Shown here one piece after another: positions 25,156 through 34,021 of a stretch of DNA of 64,000 nt; the stretch's first letter is position 1; every line of letters starts with the position of its first letter. This DNA comes from JBDSWU01 sp038230395. Its GTDB lineage: Bacteria > Patescibacteriota > Saccharimonadia > Saccharimonadales > UBA4665. The translations under genes were made by a program, and so were the position numbers. The notes beneath the pieces are model-generated. The model ran no database searches, was not told the DNA's origin, and saw only the letters and a program-made list of their open reading frames with translations. The stretch covers positions 62,001 to 126,000 of the forward strand of contig JBBRNI010000002.1 of NCBI GenBank assembly GCA_038230395.1, given 5' to 3'.

Positions 25156-25890
25156 TTACAGATTACGCAACAGAATCTGGGTTTCTAGCAACAGCTGTTC
25201 GGCCAAATGTCGAGCAGCTGCTTGGCGCTCCTCGTCGTAGGTGTCTAGTTTAGTGATAGTATTGATCTGTTGTACCGCGTCGCTAACATCATCATTAATA
25301 ACAAATTTGTAGTATGGTCGTTCAAGTGCAGCAGAAAACTCGCTGACCGCACTCTCCATTCGCCGCTTGTACTCCTCCGGATGCATATCCCCACGGTGAT
25401 GCAAGCGGCGCTGCCATTCATCAAAGTTTGGTGGGAGTACAAAAATACCAAGCGTATCGGGCTTTAGCCTGATAGCATTGTCGATACCAGCAATCTCGGC
25501 GTCAGTAATAGCAATCTTGCCCATATCAGTCGCTTGTTGTAATTCACGGACACTAATCCCAGATACTTGTTGTTGGTGAATAACAGCCGCTTCTAAATAT
25601 TTACCACCCTCGATATCTTCTAGTACTGACTGCTCATCGCGGAACCAATATTCGACACCGCTTTGCTCCATGACACCATCATTAGTACGTGGCCTGCGGG
25701 TCGTATCAGAGACAATATAGTAGTAATCGCCTGTTTTCAAAAGTTCACGGATCAAATGGTTGCGGCCCGACGAAGTTGGAGCTACCAGTAGCACTAACTG
25801 CGTTTGTGACAGTGTTTGGAGAGCCGTCTTGGAGAGTTGGTAGTTGGCTAGAAGATTTTGAAATTTTTGGAGATTAACAAGTTCGTTCAT
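25156..25890 (-). CDS. Guanylate kinase-like protein with degenerate P-loop
   Basis: This 244-aa protein follows the guanylate kinase plan: SDTTRRPRTNDGVMEQSGVEYWF matches the GMP-binding SxTTRxPRxGE motif, and later segments match the lid and core. The P-loop reads APTSSGRNHL instead of GPSGxGKxT/S, so the phosphate-binding Lys is Arg and the next Ser/Thr is Asn. An N-terminal extension of about 30 residues and a C-terminal helix are extra. It may be inactive or use an altered site. TATAAA ends 6 nt before the ATG. Confidence 0.75.
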   Translation of the reverse strand: MNELVNLQKFQNLLANYQLSKTALQTLSQTQLVLLVAPTSSGRNHLIRELLKTGDYYYIVSDTTRRPRTNDGVMEQSGVEYWFRDEQSVLEDIEGGKYLEAAVIHQQQVSGISVRELQQATDMGKIAITDAEIAGIDNAIRLKPDTLGIFVLPPNFDEWQRRLHHRGDMHPEEYKRRMESAVSEFSAALERPYYKFVINDDVSDAVQQINTITKLDTYDEERQAAARHLAEQLLLETQILLRNL

Positions 25891-26009
25891 TACTTATTTA
25901 TAGCAGACATACAGAGGTAGATCAAGCGTAATAGTGATATTTTGCACACATAACCATTCCGCTAACAGCGTAAGGCCACCTGTTATTGCTGAGCACAGAC
26001 TGAAGCGTT

Positions 26010-26030
26010 TTAGTTAATCTAGTTAATTAA
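26010..26030. promoter_or_regulatory. TAGTTAA-type operator upstream of the peroxiredoxin
   Basis: TTAGTTAATCTAGTTAATTAA is nearly identical over its first 17 bases to 52490-52506. It lies about 28-48 nt before the peroxiredoxin start, where a repressor would overlap the promoter. Confidence 0.5.
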
Positions 26031-26057
26031 TTGTAGGGAATGCGATACACTGAAACC

Positions 26058-26558
26058 ATGAAGTTTGCTCCTCCTTTTTTATTGCCTGACCAAAATGGCG
26101 AGACGCACAGCCTCGAAGACTATCGCGGTCGTTGGATCGTGCTCTACTTTTACCCCAAGGATAATACTCCTGGTTGCACGATTGAAGCTTGTGAGTTTCG
26201 TGACGAGCAAATCATTATTAGCCAATTTGGTAACGCAGCCATTATTGGTGTAAGTAAGGATTCTGTGGCTAGCCACAAAAAGTTTGCCGAGGAACATCAT
26301 CTCAACTTCCCCCTACTCAGTAACCCTCGTCATGATGTTATAGAATCATACGGTGCTTGGCAAAAGAAGCGATTTTTGGGCCATGCTTATATGGGAACGC
26401 AGCGTATAACGTTCATTATTAACCCTAATAGTGAAATCGTTAAAGTCTACAACAAAGTGACACCTAAGGGCCATGCTATGAAGATAATCGAAGACTTACA
26501 TTTGTTACAAGACGCTTCAGGCAACGTACAGCGCGTTGCTAAACAGGCGTGGTCGTAG
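26058..26558 (+). CDS. bcp: Thioredoxin-dependent peroxiredoxin (BCP/PrxQ)
   Basis: This 166-aa peroxidase reduces peroxides with thiols. The active site is YPKDNTPGCTIEACEFRD, with peroxidatic Cys40 and resolving Cys45 five residues on, as in the PrxQ subclass. The start at 26058 is preferred over ATG 26040 because TACACT ends 6 nt before it and the family usually begins near APxF. The 3' end overlaps the convergent membrane-protein gene by 42 nt. Confidence 0.93.
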   Translation: MKFAPPFLLPDQNGETHSLEDYRGRWIVLYFYPKDNTPGCTIEACEFRDEQIIISQFGNAAIIGVSKDSVASHKKFAEEHHLNFPLLSNPRHDVIESYGAWQKKRFLGHAYMGTQRITFIINPNSEIVKVYNKVTPKGHAMKIIEDLHLLQDASGNVQRVAKQAWS

Positions 26559-27176
26559 TACTAACAAACGTAGTAACACCGTGTGCACATGCAAGCTGAT
26601 AGCCAAGACTACAGTTGCGAGAACGACGTAACCAACACCAGTTACAGAAGCCAAATTGGATGACGCTACTAGCGCTAACTCAATGACATATGGAACGATA
26701 TGGTGGAAAAATAACAGTATATAGGGTATCCACACCACGATAACAACCAGTCGAATACCAAGCTTTTCGAGTGATTCGCGAATGATTTGTCCACGATTCA
26801 TGTTAGTAAAATTGTTCAACTCATCACCAAGTTCAGCCACCCGCTGGACGACTCCAAATATATTAATTGCGAACATATACACCACGAACCCAACAAGACA
26901 CCAAAATAATAACAGTGGTAAGTTGCTGATTAGCTTATTGCTATCCAGGGTGCGGCCTATAGCCTGAGCTGAATTATGCGACTGCAGAGCCTGGTCAGCA
27001 TTAAACTTCATAAATAGTAATCGGGTACTACTCCCCTGGTAATGTGACGAGACAATCGAAAAAACGACCAGTCCAACACTCAGCACGATGCTGATAAAGG
27101 CGCTGAGCAAGGATGGGCTCAGCAATATACCAAACAGACGGGCATCGAGATTTGAGTTGTTAGCGAAGTGTTTCAT
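26517..27176 (-). CDS. Four-helix membrane protein, unknown
   Basis: This 219-aa protein has hydrophobic segments near residues 17-42, 86-112, 138-158 and 175-205, with polar loops between. No domain is recognised. GATAAC lies 6 nt before the ATG, a weak leaderless signal. It is convergent with and overlaps the peroxiredoxin gene. Confidence 0.7.
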   Translation of the reverse strand: MKHFANNSNLDARLFGILLSPSLLSAFISIVLSVGLVVFSIVSSHYQGSSTRLLFMKFNADQALQSHNSAQAIGRTLDSNKLISNLPLLLFWCLVGFVVYMFAINIFGVVQRVAELGDELNNFTNMNRGQIIRESLEKLGIRLVVIVVWIPYILLFFHHIVPYVIELALVASSNLASVTGVGYVVLATVVLAISLHVHTVLLRLLVLRPRLFSNALYVA

Positions 27177-27291
27177 GTGTTTGTTATCGAACGTTAATAT
27201 ATTGTAGCAGTCTTAAATAATTTCTTAAACCATTTCTTTGATGATTCACAAGCAATGTAGTAAATAAAACTACCGATTGGTTTCTTTTGGC

Positions 27292-27320
27292 TTGACCACT
27301 CTGGGGCGACTCTGCATAAT
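27292..27320 (+). promoter_or_regulatory. Promoter of the first secreted paralogue
   Basis: TTGACC (27292-27297) and CATAAT (27315-27320) are 17 bp apart, with a leader of about 35 nt lacking a ribosome binding site. Both boxes and their spacing recur at 29913-29941. Confidence 0.75.
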
Positions 27321-27361
27321 CCTAAATAAGTACTAAAAATAAAAACGAAACTAACAAAAAT

Positions 27362-29734
27362 ATGAAATTACCAACACTCAAACTCAATAACCGCGGCTTC
27401 TCTCACCACTTCATTATGATGTTGGTTGTGCTCGGCACTGCTGTTGGCGGCACAGCCTACCTTGTCGCCAGCCATGCCCAAGTTCCATATAACAACGTCT
27501 ATAGTTGCCCATCGCAACCGACACTTAGTGTAAGCACCGGTTCATCTAGCCCAACCTGTACCAAATACGCGCAATATGTTGTTGGCGGTATCGCGGTTGA
27601 TGGTAGTTTTGGCCCCTTAACACAATCAGCTGTCCGCAGCTTTCAGTATAATAATCACGTTGGCAACTCCGGCTGTAACACCGCAGGACCCTCCAGTTGT
27701 GATGGCATAATTGGGTCCGCGACCTGGAGCGCTTTAGTAGCTTCCAACACTAGGCAAACACAAGCCTCGGTCGCAGCTTCAGCACCGAAGGGCACACTCA
27801 CCTGTACGCCTGTCAGCCCGAATGATATTACCGTACACGCAACCTACTCTAATGCTGGCACAGCGGGAGCAAAGTTATACCGTGCAACTACACTACTGAC
27901 CAGTTACCCAACTGCCTCTGGCAATACTAACTTCCCAGTTGGTAGATTAGCTGCCAGCACCACCTACAGTTTCAGCCTCCACTCTGGTACGGCAACACTA
28001 GCTACGGCTAGTTGTACCACTGGTAAGCTGGCCGCGACCACAACACCACCTGCACCAACTACAGCTACAACTACCCCCGCGGCGCCATCGCCAACAAACA
28101 CTGCTGCATGTGCCACAGCTGTTGGTAGCACTTACTTCTATGATGGCACTCGTTGTGTGACGCTGACTAAGCCAACGTGCGCGGTCAACACCACCCTTGA
28201 CACCGTTCCTGGTACTAACGTGACTTACTACTGTAAAGCTAACGTTTTAACTACAACCCAGCCTACAGTTGGGGCTCCAACAGTAGCCGCAACTGGTGGC
28301 CTTGCCTGCCTGACAAACGCTACAGCTGTAGTCCTAAACTATAGCTTTAGCGGCACTTCTTCGGGAGTCGTCCTTCAACAGAATGGTTCTACAGTCAAAA
28401 CTGTTACGACCACTTCTGGTAGCGGTAGCGTCGCTGGCGTCAATATTGCGCCAAGTACTGGCTATTCCTACCAATTGATGAGCGGTACAACTCTCCTAGC
28501 TAAAGCCTTTTGTACCACCAAGGCTGCAGGATCAAGTGCCACTCTCACAGCTGTTGGAAATACTACAAGCTCTCCTGTAACAGCTATCGCCAACTCTAAG
28601 CCAGCAGTAACCCCTGGAGCCGCAAAAGTAGCTTGTGTAATTGGACTCAATAAAAACGGTAAGCCAGTTTACGAAAAAACGCATGACAAAGATTGGTGTA
28701 CCAAACGACAAAATTCTCTACACATCAACTACCGCGGCGAGAAATTAGTCTCATGTGTGGTAGACAGTACCAAGAAAGTACTAGAGTTCACTAAACCGCA
28801 CTGTGAGTCAATCGAAACTCGCAACCACGTTAACACCAAAGGTGTGCTCGTCTCAAACTGTGTCTTCACCGATGCCAATGGCAAAAATCTTAACTTGCCA
28901 AACCGCACCGCCCCAGAGTGTAGCGTACTCAAATCTAACGCAACAAAGCTACTAGCATTCCGCGAAGCAACCTGTGCCAAGAACACTCCAACGGTCAATG
29001 CCGGTTCCAGTAACTACCCATGTGTCCGTTACTTGCAGACGCAGCTCAAGAACAGATTCGTCTCTAGCCTATCCGTTGACGGGCAGTATGGTGGTCAAAC
29101 GACGAATGCAGTACGAAATGTACAGTTAGCCAATAAATTCAAAGACACTTCAGGCACGAGCGTAGGCCCCTGTACTTGGGCCGCCATCCTCGGCAGAAGC
29201 TACTCATTAGCTAACTGTGTCCAAGTAGCTCCAAAACCGTCAACAACTGGTAGCTCTGGGAATACCACATCTCAAACATCGCCAGGACGCCAAGTTGCTG
29301 TTCAACCTGGCTCATCCGACACCCAAGTTATCAGAGGCACTAATACCTCTGCTACACCAGTAGCGACTGAAAGCCATGGCTACAAGAGCTGGAGTAACGA
29401 GACAACTCGAAAATATTTCGAAACAGTTGAAAGTAATACTGGCGAGGTTTGTGCCTACACGTATTTCAATCATTACGGGGCCGGTACAGCAATCGGTACG
29501 TGGTTAAACAGTAATAATGACAACTACGTTATGAAGATTGAGGTATTGAACACTAATGGCTGGAAGGAGCTTGAAACGACACATACTTTCCATGCCGATA
29601 ATAATAACGGGACAACAGATGATTACTGTTTCAGACATAACATTTCAGGTCCGCACTATTTTAGAGTAAGTGCACAGCCTGTAAACACACTGAACATGCG
29701 CGGTAACTACTCTGTCAGAGGTTTCGATAATTAG
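27362..29734 (+). CDS. Secreted multidomain surface protein with peptidoglycan-binding-like and Ig-like domains
   Basis: This 790-aa protein has an N-terminal anchor RGFSHHFIMMLVVLGTAVGG, shared with the next paralogue. A PG_binding_1-like module follows (VDGSFGPLTQSAVRSFQ, DGIIGSATWSALV), then two Ig-like repeats around residues 140-220 and 315-390, a Cys-rich region, a second PG_binding-like module (VDGQYGGQTTNAVRNVQ) and a C-terminal beta-rich domain. Many paired Cys suggest disulfides. A cell-envelope or host-surface role is inferred. Its tail runs into a copy of the lepA 3' end. Confidence 0.8.
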   Translation: MKLPTLKLNNRGFSHHFIMMLVVLGTAVGGTAYLVASHAQVPYNNVYSCPSQPTLSVSTGSSSPTCTKYAQYVVGGIAVDGSFGPLTQSAVRSFQYNNHVGNSGCNTAGPSSCDGIIGSATWSALVASNTRQTQASVAASAPKGTLTCTPVSPNDITVHATYSNAGTAGAKLYRATTLLTSYPTASGNTNFPVGRLAASTTYSFSLHSGTATLATASCTTGKLAATTTPPAPTTATTTPAAPSPTNTAACATAVGSTYFYDGTRCVTLTKPTCAVNTTLDTVPGTNVTYYCKANVLTTTQPTVGAPTVAATGGLACLTNATAVVLNYSFSGTSSGVVLQQNGSTVKTVTTTSGSGSVAGVNIAPSTGYSYQLMSGTTLLAKAFCTTKAAGSSATLTAVGNTTSSPVTAIANSKPAVTPGAAKVACVIGLNKNGKPVYEKTHDKDWCTKRQNSLHINYRGEKLVSCVVDSTKKVLEFTKPHCESIETRNHVNTKGVLVSNCVFTDANGKNLNLPNRTAPECSVLKSNATKLLAFREATCAKNTPTVNAGSSNYPCVRYLQTQLKNRFVSSLSVDGQYGGQTTNAVRNVQLANKFKDTSGTSVGPCTWAAILGRSYSLANCVQVAPKPSTTGSSGNTTSQTSPGRQVAVQPGSSDTQVIRGTNTSATPVATESHGYKSWSNETTRKYFETVESNTGEVCAYTYFNHYGAGTAIGTWLNSNNDNYVMKIEVLNTNGWKELETTHTFHADNNNGTTDDYCFRHNISGPHYFRVSAQPVNTLNMRGNYSVRGFDN

Positions 29735-29815
29735 TCGCGCTTGAGCATGACAGTGAAAGCCTCGGCGGGGATATCAACTTTGCCGAAGTGCTTGAGTAAT
29801 TCCTTGCCTTTGCTC
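29728..29815 (-). pseudogene. Duplicated 3' fragment of lepA
   Basis: On the minus strand this encodes a close copy of the LepA C-terminus (GKVDIPAEAFTVMLKRD plus stop), identical in protein over the last 17 residues but with several synonymous base changes. It matches 31944-32031, the end of the intact lepA. Similarity stops abruptly beyond about 29815. The stop codon of the preceding secreted protein lies inside the fragment. Confidence 0.9.
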
Positions 29816-29912
29816 ACACGCAAGATGCCAATGTCATTCAATTCTGTAGTTATACCTTCTCCGTATAAATTCTAGCTGTAGTAAATATAACTATGAACAA
29901 ACGTTTTTAGGA

Positions 29913-29941
29913 TTGACCACTGAGCTGGCTCTCAGCATAAT
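29913..29941 (+). promoter_or_regulatory. Promoter of the second secreted paralogue
   Basis: TTGACC (29913-29918) and CATAAT (29936-29941) have a 17-bp spacer, with the same boxes and similar spacer ends as at 27292-27320. The promoter was evidently duplicated with the gene start. Confidence 0.75.
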
Positions 29942-29985
29942 CCGGAGTAAGTACCAACAAAATAAAAAGTAAGACTAATACAAAC

Positions 29986-31917
29986 ATGAAATTACTATCC
30001 CTCAAACTCAATACCCGCGGCTTCTCTCATCACTTCGTTATGATGTTAGTGGTGCTGGGTACAGCTATAGGTGGCACCGCCTACCTGGTTGCCAGTCATG
30101 CTGACACGAGCATTGCGTTTACTAACGGCGATCTGATTAGCAGCAACATTATCGGCCGGAGCGACGGTATAACTACACTAGGTTATTCAGTTCCTAATAT
30201 GACCGGAGATAAGACCTGTAATTATGGTGCTCCTTACGACTCAACTTGGTCGTGGTCGGGCGATGACATAGCTTTTGTGTGTGGTGGCGTCGATTACTCT
30301 ACTACTCCAGCCCCTGGTCGTAACGTGCTATACATTTCAAGTCCTGATGGTAAAAATCCTCTTGTTGTTTATAGCTCAGCTAACATTTCGACAACAAATG
30401 GAACTACAATAACCGAACCTAATTTCGCATGGTCGCGCGCGATCAAAGATGGTAACCCTGCGAGACTGCTTATCATAGAGAGTGACCGGGCTGCTGGCTA
30501 CACTTATGATACTGCCAGTCATCAGCTAACGATGCTCAAGGATGCTAGTGGCCAACAAGTACGATTTGATACTGAAGGCAATAATACTTATGGATTCACT
30601 TGGAACAGCACTAATACGGGCATTATCTATACCCAAAGATTAGCTGGCGCTGAAACAAAAATACAATATTGTACGATACTACTAGACGGTAGCAATAAGA
30701 TATGTCGGGACTTGGTGGCTGTCCAACCGATTCCATTAGATACTAAAGGTGGTGATGTTTCTGCTGATGGGACCCAATACGCGTACCTAACTACTGATAG
30801 TCACATAAATATTATAAACGTAACTACCGGTGAGATTACGCACTCATTCCCGATTGACCCAGCATACCAGAAACCTCTTATTGGAAATATGTTGTGGGCC
30901 CCAGACATGAAAAGTATCATTATTGGCTGGACTACTGGTAGTGTTGCTAACACTACAACAGCTATAGTAATGAACACCGTCACCGGTGCTATTACTACCT
31001 TTGATACTAACGGTTACCAGAATGTTTCTGTCTCATGGCAGCCACGACCAATCACCAGTTCTGTGGCCTGCAGCATATCTAATTTAGCAAACCCCTTGGT
31101 ATACGGAACTGCTCCGCAGCCTTTGGTTAATGTGAAGAACAACGATGTTTTACCTGCAACCTTCTCGGTTCTACAAAATACAATTACTACCGACCCTACT
31201 TCTGGCAAAAGACCTATTCTAACCGAAGTATCTAATCTTGCCCCTGGAGCCTCAAGCGCCGTCGCCTTTGACTCTACTCTGCTATATGGCGTTGGATATG
31301 GCAATAAGGGCGATGCCTATACATATAGCGCAGTTACCACAAGCGCTAACAATGCATGTTCTGCCAAGTCAGCCCTTCCGTTGATGCCAGTATCCATTAG
31401 TGGCAGCGTGAGCAATGTTGCTACATACGGCTCCATCGTTACCATCTACGGCTCCAGCCTCCCGAGTGCGACTGTAGGGATGTTTTTCAAACAACCCTCT
31501 GTAGCAACGTATACGCAGAGACGGACGCTTACGGCAGCATCCAATGGAGCATTTACCACAACCTACACTGCAACCGATGATAATTCTTACTATGCAACAA
31601 GTACTCTGGGTAAGCTTACTAACAATTCAGCTATCATTAGTACACTCGTGCGACCATACGTTAATGGTGCAACTATTCGTACTGTTACTAAGGGTGTTAG
31701 CACGACTGTCAGTGGCAAATACATTCCTGGCAAGACAGTTTCTATCCACTTCCATAGACCAACGGATCCTGCTGGCAGCTACCCCATTACCCATAGCGCA
31801 GTTGTTAATAGCAGTGGAGTTTATACGAACTCATTTATCCCGACCGTTAACTACACCATTTACGTCAGTGCGCCCAATGGTACCAAAACAGGAGTGTATA
31901 CCTACTACGTCAAATAA
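29986..31917 (+). CDS. Secreted protein with TolB-like propeller and C-terminal beta repeats
   Basis: This 643-aa protein shares its first 39 residues with the 27362-29734 protein (RGFSHHFVMMLVVLGTAIGG then ASHAD). The middle part (about 45-350) has repeated blades of the kind seen in TolB/WD40-like propellers (SWSGDDIAFVCGG, YISSPDGKNPLVVY, DVSADGTQYAYLTTD, MLWAPDMKSIIIGW). The rest consists of Ig-like segments. A binding or scaffold role at the cell surface is inferred. It converges with lepA, with 30 nt between the stops. Confidence 0.75.
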   Translation: MKLLSLKLNTRGFSHHFVMMLVVLGTAIGGTAYLVASHADTSIAFTNGDLISSNIIGRSDGITTLGYSVPNMTGDKTCNYGAPYDSTWSWSGDDIAFVCGGVDYSTTPAPGRNVLYISSPDGKNPLVVYSSANISTTNGTTITEPNFAWSRAIKDGNPARLLIIESDRAAGYTYDTASHQLTMLKDASGQQVRFDTEGNNTYGFTWNSTNTGIIYTQRLAGAETKIQYCTILLDGSNKICRDLVAVQPIPLDTKGGDVSADGTQYAYLTTDSHINIINVTTGEITHSFPIDPAYQKPLIGNMLWAPDMKSIIIGWTTGSVANTTTAIVMNTVTGAITTFDTNGYQNVSVSWQPRPITSSVACSISNLANPLVYGTAPQPLVNVKNNDVLPATFSVLQNTITTDPTSGKRPILTEVSNLAPGASSAVAFDSTLLYGVGYGNKGDAYTYSAVTTSANNACSAKSALPLMPVSISGSVSNVATYGSIVTIYGSSLPSATVGMFFKQPSVATYTQRRTLTAASNGAFTTTYTATDDNSYYATSTLGKLTNNSAIISTLVRPYVNGATIRTVTKGVSTTVSGKYIPGKTVSIHFHRPTDPAGSYPITHSAVVNSSGVYTNSFIPTVNYTIYVSAPNGTKTGVYTYYVK

Positions 31918-31947
31918 CAATAAGTACTCGTGGGATAGTGCAGCTAA

Positions 31948-33744
31948 TTAGTCGCGCTTGAGCATGACAGTGAAAGCCTCGGCTGGGATGTCTACCTTGC
32001 CGAAGCGCTTGAGTCGCTCCTTGCCCTTCTTCTGCTTCGCCAAAACCTTCTTCTTACGCGATACATCACCACCATACAGGCCAGTGGTAACGTCTTTGCG
32101 GTAAGCCGAAATGTCTTCACGAGCGATGAAGCGGCCACCAATGGCGGCTTGCAAGGCCACCTGAAAGTTTTGCCGAGGGATGACCTCTTTGAGCTTGGCT
32201 ACGACATCGCGCCCAAGTCGGTCGGCTTCCGAGCGGTGCACCATAAGTGACAAAGCATCAAGCCTTTCACTAGCAACGTAAAAGTCCACTTTTACTAAGT
32301 CTTCGACCCGATAATCAGCGAGTTCATAGTTAAACGAGCCGTAACCACTAGTCAGACTTTTCAGTTGATCGTAAAAATCAGTCAACAAATTAGCTAATGG
32401 TGCTTCAAAACTAAGTAATGCTCGCTGATCAACGTAACTAATGTTGGTTTGTAAACCACGCTTGTTAGAAATGAGCTGGATAACTGGGCCTAGGTACTCC
32501 TTGGGCATGACAATTTCGCCTTTAATCCACGGCTCACGGATGGATTCGATTTTGGCCGGGTCTGGCAAATCGGCCGCGCTTTTGATGTCTAATTCGTCGC
32601 CATTTGTTAGCAAAATCTGATAATCCGTCGAGGGGTTTGTAACTACTAACTCTAGGTTGTATTCGCGCTCTAATCGCTCACGGATAATGTCCATATGCAG
32701 CAGGCCTAAAAAGCCAATCCGGACGCCAAAACCAAGTACTGGTGAGTTTTCGGGTGCAAACTGTAATGCCGAGTCACTTAAGGACAGCTTCTCGATGGCG
32801 TCTTTGAGCTCCTGATAGTACTCGTTGCTCTCTGGGAAAAAGCCAGCATAGACAAATGGCCGAACATCTTTGTAGCCCGGTAGTGGCTTAGCAGCTGGGT
32901 TGGCACTGAGAGTGACGGTGTCACCAACCTTGGCTTCTCTGGTAGATTTAAGGTTAGTTACAATATAGCCGATCTGACCATCCAACAGCGCCGAGCCAGC
33001 AGTCATAGCAGGTTTTAGAGCGCCAACTTCTAAGGCAATGCCGGGTGCACCGGTGGCCATCATCTTGATCTGCGCACCTTTATCAATTTGGCCGCCAAAC
33101 ACCCGCACATACAAAATGACACCACGGTAGTCGTCATAGTAACTATCAAATATTAAAGCCCGCGTTTCCGTAGTGTGGTAATCAGGGCCACGAACGCCTT
33201 CGACGGGCGATGGCACATCTCGGACAACACGCTCCAGCACTTTGTCGACGCCCATGCCAGTTTTGGCAGAGATTTGAAGGATATCTTCGAATTTGCAGCC
33301 CAACAAGCTTACTATCTCGGCGCCAACACGTTCAACATCGGCTGCTGGTAAATCAATCTTGTTAAGAATCGGGATAATAGTTAGGTCAGCGGCAATCGCT
33401 TGGTAAACATTGGCCAGTGTTTGAGCTTGGATGCCCTGCGAGGCGTCTACAATCATCAATGCACCTTCGCATGCTTCAAGGCTACGCGAAACTTCATAAC
33501 TAAAATCGACATGCCCAGGAGTGTCAATCAGGTTAAGTTCGTAATCCTGATACTGCATACGCACTGGCGCCAGCTTGATAGTTATACCTTTTTCGCGCTC
33601 TAAATCCATGCGATCAAGCATTTGAGCTTTCATATCACGCTTTAGTACCGTTCCGGTCAACTCCAAAAGCCGGTCAGCCAGCGTCGACTTACCATGATCA
33701 ATATGCGCGATTATGCAAAAATTTCGAATTTTACTCTGGTTCAT
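31948..33744 (-). CDS. lepA: Elongation factor 4 (LepA)
   Basis: This 598-aa ribosome-associated GTPase has G1 AHIDHGKSTLADRL, G2 within EREKGITIK, G3 DTPGHVDF, G4 NKIDLP and the LepA-specific C-terminal domain ending AFTVMLKRD. Length is normal. TATAAT lies 8 nt before the ATG. A second copy of its 3' end lies 2.2 kb away. Confidence 0.97.
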   Translation of the reverse strand: MNQSKIRNFCIIAHIDHGKSTLADRLLELTGTVLKRDMKAQMLDRMDLEREKGITIKLAPVRMQYQDYELNLIDTPGHVDFSYEVSRSLEACEGALMIVDASQGIQAQTLANVYQAIAADLTIIPILNKIDLPAADVERVGAEIVSLLGCKFEDILQISAKTGMGVDKVLERVVRDVPSPVEGVRGPDYHTTETRALIFDSYYDDYRGVILYVRVFGGQIDKGAQIKMMATGAPGIALEVGALKPAMTAGSALLDGQIGYIVTNLKSTREAKVGDTVTLSANPAAKPLPGYKDVRPFVYAGFFPESNEYYQELKDAIEKLSLSDSALQFAPENSPVLGFGVRIGFLGLLHMDIIRERLEREYNLELVVTNPSTDYQILLTNGDELDIKSAADLPDPAKIESIREPWIKGEIVMPKEYLGPVIQLISNKRGLQTNISYVDQRALLSFEAPLANLLTDFYDQLKSLTSGYGSFNYELADYRVEDLVKVDFYVASERLDALSLMVHRSEADRLGRDVVAKLKEVIPRQNFQVALQAAIGGRFIAREDISAYRKDVTTGLYGGDVSRKKKVLAKQKKGKERLKRFGKVDIPAEAFTVMLKRD

Positions 33745-33794
33745 GTCCAGACATTATAACAGATTAACAGAGGTCATGCTGAAATAACTGTCGT

Positions 33795-33977
33795 TTATGG
33801 CGTAACATCTCGATTAGCCGGGCCAAGTTCTTGCAGTTTTTCACGGGGCTTTTCGGCGTCAGGCAGGTCTTTGACCCGTAGTACATATTGCCCGGTTAGG
33901 CGTTGACTCTCGCCATGGCTAAGCACTAGGTCACGGTCTTCTAATTGGTAGTTACTGGATTTAGTGGATGTAATCAT
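33795..33977 (-). CDS. Small charged protein, unknown
   Basis: This 60-aa soluble protein begins MITSTKSSNYQLEDRDLVL and has the segment QYVLRVKDLPDAEKPREKL. TATATT ends 6 nt before the chosen ATG, while a TTG 18 nt upstream has no support. It lies between murJ and lepA on the same strand. No family is recognised. Confidence 0.6.
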   Translation of the reverse strand: MITSTKSSNYQLEDRDLVLSHGESQRLTGQYVLRVKDLPDAEKPREKLQELGPANRDVTP

Positions 33978-34021
33978 CTGCTTAATATAAGCCAATATCC
34001 TAGTATAAACATTAAAAAAGT

